Assembly (NCBI GenBank): GCA_005240105.1
Contig: SBAT01000055.1
Coordinates: 1-10,431 of the forward strand
Reading direction: 5' to 3'
Source of the DNA: Chloroflexota bacterium
GTDB taxonomy: Bacteria > Cyanobacteriota > Vampirovibrionia > Obscuribacterales > Obscuribacteraceae
DNA: 10,431 nucleotides
Position 1 is the stretch's first letter. Each line of letters begins with the position of its first letter. The notes under the pieces were generated by a model. It made no database searches and was not told the origin of the DNA. It saw only the letters and a list, made by a program, of their open reading frames with translations. Both the position numbers and the translations under genes were made by a program. This document shows, in pieces, positions 1-6,941 of the stretch.

Positions 1-507
1 AGTAAGAACAAACCAACTACCGACTTTATCATCAGACAGAATCAAGAAAATTCCGAGGCACAGCCAAAGAACAAGAACGATTTAACTGAAACCTTCTCCA
101 AGACCATTCAGTCATGGCAAGACGTGAAAAAAATTGCTGTTAGGCAGCGCAAGACTGATGAGTTATCGCAAATTCTAGCCGGCAAGGCACTGATTCGCCA
201 GACAGATGCCATCAAATGGCTTTCGACAAATCACAAATACTATGACATGAACCCCAAGGGCATAATTATCGAACGCTTTAGCGAACTTACCCCCGGTCAG
301 AAATATGCTGTCTTTGTCGAGATCAAAGAAATTAGCAAATTGATGGATGACGGCACCGGACAAGTAATCAAAGAACAGGACGACAGCTACAAAGTTAATT
401 ACACAGTTGAAAAAATAAATGGGCACTGGTTCATAACCGATTCAGCAATTGTAGATAAATCAAGCACACCAGCAGCTGCCCGCCCTCAAGGCAAATCCAG
501 CAGATAA
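1..507 (+). CDS. C-terminal part of an ARC6/Ftn2 IMS-like (DUF4101) domain protein, 5' end outside window
   Basis: The frame is open from base 1 to the TAA at 505-507, so this is the last 168 residues of a longer protein. A GTG at 124 is an internal valine codon rather than the start. After a polar Asn/Gln/Lys-rich stretch (residues 1-30) comes a pattern I recognise as the IMS-like domain of ARC6/Ftn2 proteins: a helix with IQSWQDVKKIA, then LSQILAGKAL, then a beta-rich part with SYKVNYTVEKINGHWFITDS. In cyanobacteria and plastids ARC6/Ftn2 is a membrane division protein that works with FtsZ, and its IMS domain faces the periplasm or intermembrane space. The same domain also ends some other cyanobacterial proteins, including kinases, so the function of the whole protein cannot be read from this end. 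The last 20 residues are a Ser/Pro/Ala/Lys tail. The gene lies 14 bp upstream of the M23 peptidase gene and is probably co-transcribed with it. The domain call rests on motif recognition only. Confidence 0.65.
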   Translation, partial: SKNKPTTDFIIRQNQENSEAQPKNKNDLTETFSKTIQSWQDVKKIAVRQRKTDELSQILAGKALIRQTDAIKWLSTNHKYYDMNPKGIIIERFSELTPGQKYAVFVEIKEISKLMDDGTGQVIKEQDDSYKVNYTVEKINGHWFITDSAIVDKSSTPAAARPQGKSSR

Positions 508-521
508 CCGAGTTGAAGGCC

Positions 522-2111
522 ATGCCGCGTTTAGTTAGCTTCCTAAAGCCCCTAGTTGCACTAAGCGCAGTTTTGGTCTTATGTCAGCCTTCCTCAAGCT
601 CAGCCACCAATCAGGCACAACCGCAACTGCGCTCTGACGAAGCGCAAATGGATAAAGCCTGGATTGGACCGATCGTTGATGAACACAACAACAACGTGCA
701 TCCACAAGCGATGGTCAAAGTCTTAGACACACTCTATTTCCTCGATAGCGATTCCATTTACACAGTTGCTATAAGCGACCTGCACAGGTCCGACAAAATT
801 CTGGTTGCAAGATTTACGCCGGCAAACAAGCGCATTGAATGGCTGCCGATTGCCGAATTCAATAATTTCGTCTATTTCCCGCCCAGAAAAAGCCTTGTCA
901 TTCTAGACAAGTCAGGCGATCTATTTGAATTTGTTATAGCGGAAAAGAAATGGCATGTGTTTCGTGCCTTTAAATCAATCGGCAGCAAACCCGATCCCGA
1001 CTATGTCGACTTGGCTTTCAATGGCAACAGCATCTCCTTGCTCGATCCAGAGCGTAACCAGATTTGGCTCACCAAACCTGGCCAAGAGCCGATGCAAACA
1101 AGTTTCCACGAAATCCTACCCTGGCGTGTTCAACCAGGTGACGTGAATGTCGGCGACGGAATAGGTATTGCCATGGTCGGACATCCATATGTTTTGAAAT
1201 ACAACGGCAATATAGTTAGATATTCCGGCAGCAAAGATGCTCCAGAGCAGAAGCTCATATGGAAAGGCCTTAAAAAAATGCGCCCGTCGCGCCTGGCTAT
1301 GACCAGCGACACGCCCATATATATTGTTGAACGTGAAAACAACAGGGTACTGGCAGTAGACAAAGAAACGGGGACGGCTCGCCAATTTGTTTTTCCAGGC
1401 AAATCTGATTTACGAGGATTACTCCCCCAGTCATACGGGTTCTGGATTATTGACGGTGACCGCCTTGTCTATCGCAGCTTGAAAGCCGGAATCAAACCAA
1501 GCAGCCTATTCAATCGCAAACGCATTGATCCCCGCCTTGATGGACTGCGCTTGCCAATTGCCGGCATCCGTCTGCCCAGGCATGCCGGAGTATTTCCCGG
1601 AGCGCGCAGACTGTACCGCTTTGGGGTTCACAAGGGAGTTGATTTCTTCAGCGAATCCGGCTGCTCCACGCATGTAGTTTATGGGACCAAGGTCCTGGCA
1701 GCCGACGGCGGCAAAGTAGTAAGGGCCGATGCTCATTTCCACGACATGTCGCCCTCCAAATATATGAAAGTAGAACAAGAATGTCATGCTACACATCAAT
1801 CTTCGGAAGCCAACGAGGATTTATTCCGGGGCTGCCAAGTTTGGGTAGATCATGGCGATGGACTCCTGACACGATATGCACATTTGAGTAAAATTAGAGA
1901 CGGTTTGAAGTCGGCAGATTTCGTGGAGGCAGGAACATTACTTGGCTACGTCGGAGTGTCAGGCACCGGTGAATTCCCTAACGGCAAACTCATTCATCCG
2001 CACCTGCACTTTGAAATCTGGCTTGATGGTAAGTATTTGGGTTGGGGACTCAACCCAGCGGAAACACGGGGAGTCTATGAGGATATATTTGGAGTCGGCT
2101 GCCAACGCTAG
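522..2111 (+). CDS. Exported M23 (LytM/peptidase M23) metallopeptidase with a propeller-like N-terminal region
   Basis: Predicted zinc-dependent peptidoglycan endopeptidase of 529 residues, probably periplasmic. From the ATG at 522 the N-terminus is a signal peptide: Arg3 and Lys9, then a hydrophobic run (PLVALSAVLVLC), then a Ser-rich stretch with likely cleavage near Ala31. Residue -1 to the cysteine is Leu, so it is not a good lipobox. An in-frame TTG at 513 adds three codons; I prefer the ATG, which has GAG nine bases upstream. Residues about 50-345 contain recurring short beta-strand patterns (LYFLDSDSIYTVAI, SLVILDKSGDLFEFV, PIYIVERENNRVLAVD) suggestive of a beta-propeller. Residues about 365-520 are the M23 domain with HKGVD (His370, Asp374), YAH (His454) and HPHLHFE (His494, His496), so metal ligands and catalytic histidines are intact. 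An extra segment of about 36 residues (402-437) interrupts the domain, and four cysteines (381, 421, 438, 527) could form disulfides. It is the middle gene of a likely three-gene unit. Confidence 0.88.
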   Translation: MPRLVSFLKPLVALSAVLVLCQPSSSSATNQAQPQLRSDEAQMDKAWIGPIVDEHNNNVHPQAMVKVLDTLYFLDSDSIYTVAISDLHRSDKILVARFTPANKRIEWLPIAEFNNFVYFPPRKSLVILDKSGDLFEFVIAEKKWHVFRAFKSIGSKPDPDYVDLAFNGNSISLLDPERNQIWLTKPGQEPMQTSFHEILPWRVQPGDVNVGDGIGIAMVGHPYVLKYNGNIVRYSGSKDAPEQKLIWKGLKKMRPSRLAMTSDTPIYIVERENNRVLAVDKETGTARQFVFPGKSDLRGLLPQSYGFWIIDGDRLVYRSLKAGIKPSSLFNRKRIDPRLDGLRLPIAGIRLPRHAGVFPGARRLYRFGVHKGVDFFSESGCSTHVVYGTKVLAADGGKVVRADAHFHDMSPSKYMKVEQECHATHQSSEANEDLFRGCQVWVDHGDGLLTRYAHLSKIRDGLKSADFVEAGTLLGYVGVSGTGEFPNGKLIHPHLHFEIWLDGKYLGWGLNPAETRGVYEDIFGVGCQR

Positions 2112-2144
2112 ACACCAATTTTTTAGGGGGACGAAATTAAGTAC

Positions 2145-4145
2145 ATGTTGAAAATTCTAGGACAGACAAAAAATGCTCAACGCCTGGCAGTAAGTGTAAT
2201 TGCCCTGTCATTCATTGCCTGCCCAATGAGCATGGCATCCGGCAAAGCTTCCGACACTGCCGTTAAAACAAAGCGCAACAACCTCATTGCTCAAGCACCA
2301 AAAGCAGCTCCGGTTGAAGTAGCTAGCCCAGCTCTAATTAGCGTATTGAAAGACATTACTAAAGCTCTTGCCGAATCGAGCGACTATAACAACTTGAGCG
2401 ATGCAAAACAAAAGGCTGCCGTAGGTATTGCCATAAACGTCCTGCAAACGGCATTAGCTAACCCACAACTAAGTTTTAATCGCATTATTAGCACGGACGA
2501 TAAAGCTAAAGCAGAAAGCGCGATGTCTGCTGAAGTGTGGGATTCCGGTGAAGTTGTTATACGCCAGAACAATGACCCGCAATCACCTATTTGTCGCGCA
2601 GCAGCATCATGTCTCTGGGCCCAAAAACTAAATGGTCTGGTCAACATAACAATCGCCGGCAACTCCGATGCAGTCGTTGACGGACAAAAGTTAGGCGAGT
2701 TCATTTTTGTCGCTTCCGGCAGATCCGGTATTGAAAGCGGCTTTGATATTCAAAGCCAATCTTCAGTAAATTACTGGATTGGCAAACTGACACAATTTGT
2801 AGCCGATAGCGCCGGTACTCCGACAAGCCAGATAAGCAATGTGAGCGATACTACCAATGCTCCTAGCACGACGACGACAAACTCAACGCCGGTTGCAGAA
2901 ACAACGACAACAGAAAAGATAGATGTGCCATTATCGCCAGAACAAAAGGCGGAGGATCATGGCGACTCCCCAAAGACTGAAGATCCGAAGGCTGAAACTC
3001 CCGCAAACTCTCTTCCTATTGCCACAAAATCGTTAGCGCAAGAAACAGTTGAACAACCTGAGGAGAAAGCACCCAGACGCAGCTATCTTCTGCTTAAAGC
3101 TCCCTCTGTTAAAAAACCAAAAACAAAGCTGGAAGCAAAAGAGCCAGAGACCAAGCCGGCGCAAGCAAAGACAGAAGTAAAACAAACTGAAGTTAAAGCT
3201 GAAGCTAAGACTCAAAAGGCAGAGACACCTGTACAAGTTTCAGAAGCAACAAAAAAGGAAACAGCAATAATCACCATCAGCGAAGAGAAAATAGCCGCTG
3301 AAACATCAACACCAGTTGCAGAAGTGGCAACGACAGAACCTCAGCCTAAAAAGACTGAGCCGCAAGTGGCAATTGGTCCTTCACCGGATGCCCTTGTAGT
3401 AACCCCAGATAAGGCACAAGCCGGACAACTCATTACTGTTTCGGTCGTCAATGCCAGACTCATACCGGAAACAGGCGTTGACGTTGACTTCAACGGCACA
3501 GTTTTAACAACTGGTGCCAATGGTCAAGTTCAATTTCTCGTGCCGGAAGATTCAACGCCAGGTCCGACGCTAAAGGTAGCAATAGCCGGCAGGCAGTTGG
3601 CCACCACCAAAGTAATACATATCCTGCAACCACTGTCCACCCCAAGTGAAGCCCAACCACCGCATGTGGACAGAGTTACGGCCAACGCTTCCAAATTTGA
3701 TACTGTCACTATTCTCGGACACAATTTCAATGGTCAAGCCGGCAGCATAAGCGTAACCATCGACGGCAAATGGGATGCCCAAATTCTGTCCACTTCTCCA
3801 CTAGAACTAAAAATTCTTGTACCGGAAGATGTACCTGCCGGACAGCATTCCGTTAGCGTGACCAATGCCGGACTGAGAAGCAATGCTGCCTTATTCAATC
3901 TCATTTCACTGCAAGTTGCACCGGATGCCAGACCAGGACAAGTGCCGACTAAACTAATCGTCAGAGCTTTAGGAACAGCTAAACCAGTATCTGTCCACCT
4001 GCGCAACAACACGCCCAGCATAATAACAATAGTAAAAGGCAATGACCTGCGCATAAAGACTCCAGGCGGCAAGGACAACTCCATTGCCGTAGGCGTACGC
4101 CTCAAGCAGCGCGGCAACTACATCATCGAAGCCAGTATTGAATGA
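2145..4145 (+). CDS. Large exported (possibly lipid-anchored) protein with Lys/Glu/Thr-rich linker and IPT/TIG-like domains
   Basis: Unrecognised 666-residue protein. Lys3 and Arg13 precede a hydrophobic stretch LAVSVIALSFIAC. Cys26 with Ser-Phe-Ile-Ala before it fits the loose lipobox pattern, so it may be a lipoprotein; otherwise cleavage near Met30-Ala31 is possible. Residues about 50-222 form a globular N-terminal domain I cannot name, with Cys150 and Cys156. Residues about 225-410 are low-complexity, first Thr/Ser-rich and then Lys/Glu/Ala-rich. Residues about 411-492 look like an Ig-type beta-sandwich (VVTPDKAQAGQLITVSV, then FLVPEDSTPG). Residues about 505-587 look like an IPT/TIG domain (VTANASKFDTVTILGHNFNG, then VPEDVPAGQHSVSVTNAG). 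A further beta-rich part (590-666) ends the protein. An AGGGGG at 2125-2130 is the likely ribosome binding site, though 14 bases from the ATG is long. It follows the M23 gene by 33 bp. The architecture suggests a periplasmic or surface structural or adhesion role (inference). Confidence 0.85.
   Translation: MLKILGQTKNAQRLAVSVIALSFIACPMSMASGKASDTAVKTKRNNLIAQAPKAAPVEVASPALISVLKDITKALAESSDYNNLSDAKQKAAVGIAINVLQTALANPQLSFNRIISTDDKAKAESAMSAEVWDSGEVVIRQNNDPQSPICRAAASCLWAQKLNGLVNITIAGNSDAVVDGQKLGEFIFVASGRSGIESGFDIQSQSSVNYWIGKLTQFVADSAGTPTSQISNVSDTTNAPSTTTTNSTPVAETTTTEKIDVPLSPEQKAEDHGDSPKTEDPKAETPANSLPIATKSLAQETVEQPEEKAPRRSYLLLKAPSVKKPKTKLEAKEPETKPAQAKTEVKQTEVKAEAKTQKAETPVQVSEATKKETAIITISEEKIAAETSTPVAEVATTEPQPKKTEPQVAIGPSPDALVVTPDKAQAGQLITVSVVNARLIPETGVDVDFNGTVLTTGANGQVQFLVPEDSTPGPTLKVAIAGRQLATTKVIHILQPLSTPSEAQPPHVDRVTANASKFDTVTILGHNFNGQAGSISVTIDGKWDAQILSTSPLELKILVPEDVPAGQHSVSVTNAGLRSNAALFNLISLQVAPDARPGQVPTKLIVRALGTAKPVSVHLRNNTPSIITIVKGNDLRIKTPGGKDNSIAVGVRLKQRGNYIIEASIE
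2817..3374 (+). repeat. Low-complexity coding segment: Thr/Ser then Lys/Glu/Ala/Pro-rich linker
   Basis: This part of the large exported protein (residues about 225-410) is built from few amino acids. It begins with Thr/Ser/Pro stretches encoded by ACG/ACA-rich DNA (around 2866-2915) and continues with degenerate short units such as KTEVKQTEVKAEAKTQKAE. There are no exact tandem DNA repeats. It reads as a flexible, charged, probably extended spacer that could cross or bind the peptidoglycan layer, joining the N-terminal domain to the Ig/TIG-like domains. The spacer role is inference. Confidence 0.7.
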
Positions 4146-4152
4146 CCAAAGC

Positions 4153-5382
4153 CTAAATCAATTCCATCAACTCCAACGCCAAGACATTCCAACTAATAAA
4201 CTGCGGAGCCCAGAGTGGCTTACCAGTTTCAGCATCATAGTTTTCCGTCAGAGTGGACAACTGATCAAGCGCCTTTGTCATTGTTTCCACAACCCTAAGC
4301 GAAACATTTCTGGCTTCCTTTTCCAGTCCATAATGCTTAAGTCCTCGGACAGCCAATACGTTCGGCAAAACCCACATCGGTCCCTGCCAATTAGAAACCA
4401 TCGCTCGTCCATACAAACCGCGATATGACTGGTTGTACAAAAGCTCCGATTGCGCCAATGAGGAAATTCCTGTCGGTCTCAAGAAATGTTCTTCATTGAG
4501 CATGTATTTCTCAATGACAGGCAATGCCCTATCCGCCGGACTCAAACCGGCCATTACAGGACTGAGGGATGTCCAACTAAGTATTTCTACAAAGGTATCA
4601 AATTTAGGATCACGGTTGAAGTAGAGTCCCTTTTCCTCACTCCATAAAAGTGTCTCTATAAGCTCTGTTTGCTCATTAGCTTTCTCATCGTATTGGTTAG
4701 CCAAAGTGGTATCACCAACTCTGCGGCACAAATTGGCAAATGCTCTATACTCCAGGGTCATATAGACATTCAAATCGACTGACAACAGCCGCCCATCAGG
4801 AAAGTCGACATGGGAAATATTTTCTTCCTTAGCCGCAGGACCTGGAGCTATCAGAGCCAGGTTATTGTCTACACCACTTTCCAGAACATTGCGCCAATGG
4901 AAAAGTCCTGACTTGTGTCGTCTGTTAGCTTCAAAGAAGTCCAAAAAATGCTTGAGTGAGTTAAGCATGGACTGAGAAATTTTAGTCTCTGGAAAATTCC
5001 GGCAGGCATGTGCAAGAGACTGGCATAAAAAAGGTTTGCAATGATCGCCAAGGTCCCAAAATTTTCCTGGTGAGACAGTGCGGGGAATATGACCATCATA
5101 TGTTTTAACAGTTAGAAAATTCTGGACAATATCAACAGCCAACTGTTTGTCATTAAGGAACTTAGATGCTTGGGAAAAGAAACAAGCATCCCAGTCGTAC
5201 ATCTGCAAGTAATGACCAATGGAGGTACGGTTACACGTATCCGTGTGGTCATCAGCCCCTGGCTCAATCCCATAAGAAGGTGTGACAAAGCGATAGGCCA
5301 ATTGCCCAAACGGCTCATGGATACATCCATTCGCCCGTTCAAGAAGGAACGATTTTAACTTCTCCTGCTGAACCACTTTCAT
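4153..5382 (-). CDS. GH63/trehalase-type (alpha/alpha)6-barrel glycosidase, mannosylglycerate/glucosylglycerate hydrolase-like
   Basis: Predicted cytoplasmic glycoside hydrolase of 409 residues with no signal peptide. The motifs are those of the trehalase/GH63 toroid fold: QMYDWDACFF (YDWD about 62-65), LESGVDNN (Asp172 in the position of the catalytic acid), NWQGPMW (331-337) and TENYDAETG (Glu380 in the position of the catalytic base), followed by FISWNVLALELM. The length fits the short GH63 class that contains mannosylglycerate and glucosylglycerate hydrolases, and is much shorter than typical trehalases or processing glucosidase I. The exact substrate is therefore inferred and a role in turnover of a compatible solute is plausible but unproven. 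Start choice: a GAGG (5389-5392, minus strand) is six bases from the ATG at 5382 and three from an ATG at 5385. A TTG at 5394 would place GAGG inside the gene, so I reject it. No synthase for such a solute is in the window. The gene converges on the TIG protein with a 7-bp gap. Confidence 0.8.
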   Translation of the reverse strand: MKVVQQEKLKSFLLERANGCIHEPFGQLAYRFVTPSYGIEPGADDHTDTCNRTSIGHYLQMYDWDACFFSQASKFLNDKQLAVDIVQNFLTVKTYDGHIPRTVSPGKFWDLGDHCKPFLCQSLAHACRNFPETKISQSMLNSLKHFLDFFEANRRHKSGLFHWRNVLESGVDNNLALIAPGPAAKEENISHVDFPDGRLLSVDLNVYMTLEYRAFANLCRRVGDTTLANQYDEKANEQTELIETLLWSEEKGLYFNRDPKFDTFVEILSWTSLSPVMAGLSPADRALPVIEKYMLNEEHFLRPTGISSLAQSELLYNQSYRGLYGRAMVSNWQGPMWVLPNVLAVRGLKHYGLEKEARNVSLRVVETMTKALDQLSTLTENYDAETGKPLWAPQFISWNVLALELMELI

Positions 5383-5388
5383 CATCAA

Positions 5389-5392
5389 CCTC
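5389..5392 (-). promoter_or_regulatory. Ribosome binding site (GAGG) deciding the glycosidase start
   Basis: Read on the minus strand, GAGG lies three bases before the ATG at 5385 and six before the ATG at 5382. The six-base spacing favours 5382. A TTG start at 5394 would swallow this site. The exact start among the two adjacent ATG codons is uncertain by one residue. Confidence 0.55.
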
Positions 5393-5415
5393 AATTAATG
5401 TTAGGCTAGTCTACT

Positions 5416-6360
5416 ATGAAAGATTCCACTACCCCCCGAATTGTTTCCACTATAGCCAGTGCCACGGAAATTATCTGTGCCCTTGGGATGAGGGAAAACC
5501 TGGTCGGCATTTCCCACGAATGTGACTATCCGCCTGAGATCACGGACTTGCCTGTAGTCACACAACCACGCATTAATATCCATGTCTCCAGCTCCGAAAT
5601 TGACCAGCAAGTGCGCAATATCGTCAAGGATGCGCTGAGCGTCTATCTGGTGGACAGCCAGAAATTGGCCGAGCTTCACCCAACGCACATAATTACACAA
5701 GACCAGTGTGATGTTTGCGCAGTGAGCATCAAGGATGTCGAGTCGGCCATGTGCGAATTAACCGGCATCGACTGTCGCATTATTTCCCTAAGACCAAATT
5801 GTCTGGCTGATTTCTTCCAAGATCTCGTTACAACAGGCATAGCCTTATCGGCCGAAAGACAAGCCTCTGAATTAAGCAATTACCTAAAAGAGCGCATGAA
5901 CGCCATAAGTATTGCCTCCAACACTCTCAAAAAACCAACTGTTGCGGCCATTGAATGGATTGATCCACTGATGATGTCCGGCAACTGGATGCCGGAATTA
6001 ATTGAGATGGCAGGAGGTATTGCAGCGTTTGGACAAGCCGGTAAACACTCGCCGGCAATTGCCTTTGCTGACATGGTCGCCAAAGATCCTGATTATATTC
6101 TCGTCAATCCGTGTGGCTTTTCCATTCAGCGCACCATACAAGAGATGCATCTACTGCAAAGTCAGCCTGGCTGGAGTGACTTGAAGGCAACAAAGTCCAA
6201 CAAAGTGTTTGTGCTTGATGGCAACCAGTATTTCAACCGTCCAGGACCGAGGCTTTTAAACTCGCTGGAAATCCTGGCGGAAATAATCCATCCGAAAGTC
6301 TTTCATTTTGGTCATCAGGACACTGGCTGGGTTATTCCAACTAAACCCATGCGTGCATGA
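5416..6360 (+). CDS. BtuF/TroA-fold cobalamin-binding-like protein without signal peptide
   Basis: 314-residue protein of the helical-backbone periplasmic-binding-protein family (BtuF-like, COG0614 type). Diagnostic stretches are PRIVSTIASATEIICALG near the N-terminus, GISHECDYP (HECDYP at 34-39), THIITQDQCDVCAVS (QDQCDVC at 95-101), EWIDPLMMSGNWMPELIEMAGG (180-201) and NRPGPRLLNSLEILAEIIHP (274-293). BtuF proteins deliver vitamin B12 to the BtuCD importer, but this one starts directly with the first strand of the fold and has no signal peptide, and no BtuC or BtuD gene is adjacent. It belongs to the common but poorly understood HECDYP group annotated as cobalamin-binding proteins. A cytoplasmic corrinoid-binding or sensing role is inference, and the ligand is not proven by sequence. 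An AGG at 5403-5405 is a weak ribosome binding site ten bases from the ATG. It diverges from the glycosidase gene, and its last 46 bp overlap the 3' end of ruvC on the other strand. Confidence 0.85.
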   Translation: MKDSTTPRIVSTIASATEIICALGMRENLVGISHECDYPPEITDLPVVTQPRINIHVSSSEIDQQVRNIVKDALSVYLVDSQKLAELHPTHIITQDQCDVCAVSIKDVESAMCELTGIDCRIISLRPNCLADFFQDLVTTGIALSAERQASELSNYLKERMNAISIASNTLKKPTVAAIEWIDPLMMSGNWMPELIEMAGGIAAFGQAGKHSPAIAFADMVAKDPDYILVNPCGFSIQRTIQEMHLLQSQPGWSDLKATKSNKVFVLDGNQYFNRPGPRLLNSLEILAEIIHPKVFHFGHQDTGWVIPTKPMRA

Positions 6361-6812
6361 CAAATGGCAATGGCTAAGGCATCGGCTGCGTCATCAGGCT
6401 TGATAACGTCTTCGTGATTAAGCAACCTGGCGACCATTTCTTGTATTTCGCGTTTTTCCGCTCGCCCAAAGCCAGTCAAATTGAGCTTCACTTGCTGTGG
6501 TGTGTATTCGGCCAGCTTAACACCGGCACTTGCACCGGCTTCAAGAATTACACCTCGAGCTTGCGATACTGGGACCAGAGTCTTGGCATTTTTAAAAAAG
6601 AAAATTGCCTCGACAGCCATTACGTCCGGTCGATATTGGTCAATCAGGCTTAGGAGATCGCTGCGTATCATCACCAGACGGTCACCGGCCGGTAAAGTCT
6701 TACTGGTAGATATGACACCGGCGGCAATACAACGCAGATCGTTTATGCCCAGCCAATCGATGACGCCAAAGCCTACAGTTGCCGTCCCTGGATCAATACC
6801 CATGATGCGCAT
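6315..6812 (-). CDS. ruvC: Crossover junction endodeoxyribonuclease RuvC
   Basis: Resolves Holliday junctions in recombination and repair, in the cytoplasm together with RuvAB. The 165 residues match the family's usual length. The four acidic catalytic residues are all present: Asp7 in MGIDPG, Glu68 in VMAVEAIFF, and Asp141 and Asp144 in PDDAADALAIAICH. Other family stretches are visible (SQARGVILEAGASAGVKLAEYTPQQVK). The ATG at 6812 is preferred; an ATG at 6803 would remove the start of the first strand and leave Asp7 at position 4. A weak AGG lies 11 bases upstream. No ruvA or ruvB gene is in the window. The last 15 codons and stop overlap the cobalamin-binding-like gene in antisense, but the catalytic residues lie before the overlap. 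Confidence 0.96.
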   Translation of the reverse strand: MRIMGIDPGTATVGFGVIDWLGINDLRCIAAGVISTSKTLPAGDRLVMIRSDLLSLIDQYRPDVMAVEAIFFFKNAKTLVPVSQARGVILEAGASAGVKLAEYTPQQVKLNLTGFGRAEKREIQEMVARLLNHEDVIKPDDAADALAIAICHARMGLVGITQPVS

Positions 6813-6941
6813 GCAAAGAATTACCTTTAGCGACCTTCCGGCACTAGTCTATCACCACTTGATAACCATCAATTGCCCATACTTAAGCCTCCCCAAAAGT
6901 GCTAAGCTTTGATGACCTGCCCTTCTAAATAGTTAGTGGTC
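6813..6941. promoter_or_regulatory. Divergent ruvC-lnt intergenic region with two overlapping inverted repeats
   Basis: This 129-bp gap separates two divergent genes and must hold promoters for both. I see two short overlapping inverted repeats: TATCA-N5-TGATA (6850-6864) and TTGAT-N4-ATCAA (6859-6872). They could be an operator or chance. A possible lnt promoter is TTGATA (6859-6864) with TACTTA (6880-6885), but the 15-bp spacer is short and neither box is strong. No clear ribosome binding site precedes lnt. Confidence 0.4.

Noticed and set aside
124..507. GTG at 124 as the start of a 127-residue protein
   Set aside because: The frame stays open to base 1, and the IMS-like domain begins before 124 (ETFSKTIQSWQDV), so the GTG is an internal valine codon.
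3734..4117. A 127-residue minus-strand ORF within the TIG-domain gene
   Set aside because: It is antisense to a clear beta-domain coding region and has no recognisable domain or ribosome binding site.
4138..4428. A 96-residue plus-strand ORF at the junction of the TIG-domain gene and the glycosidase
   Set aside because: It starts with TTG inside the end of one gene and runs antisense to the well-supported C-terminal part of the glycosidase.
6481..6912. A 143-residue plus-strand ORF across ruvC
   Set aside because: It lies antisense to ruvC, whose catalytic residues are all visible, and shows no family pattern of its own.
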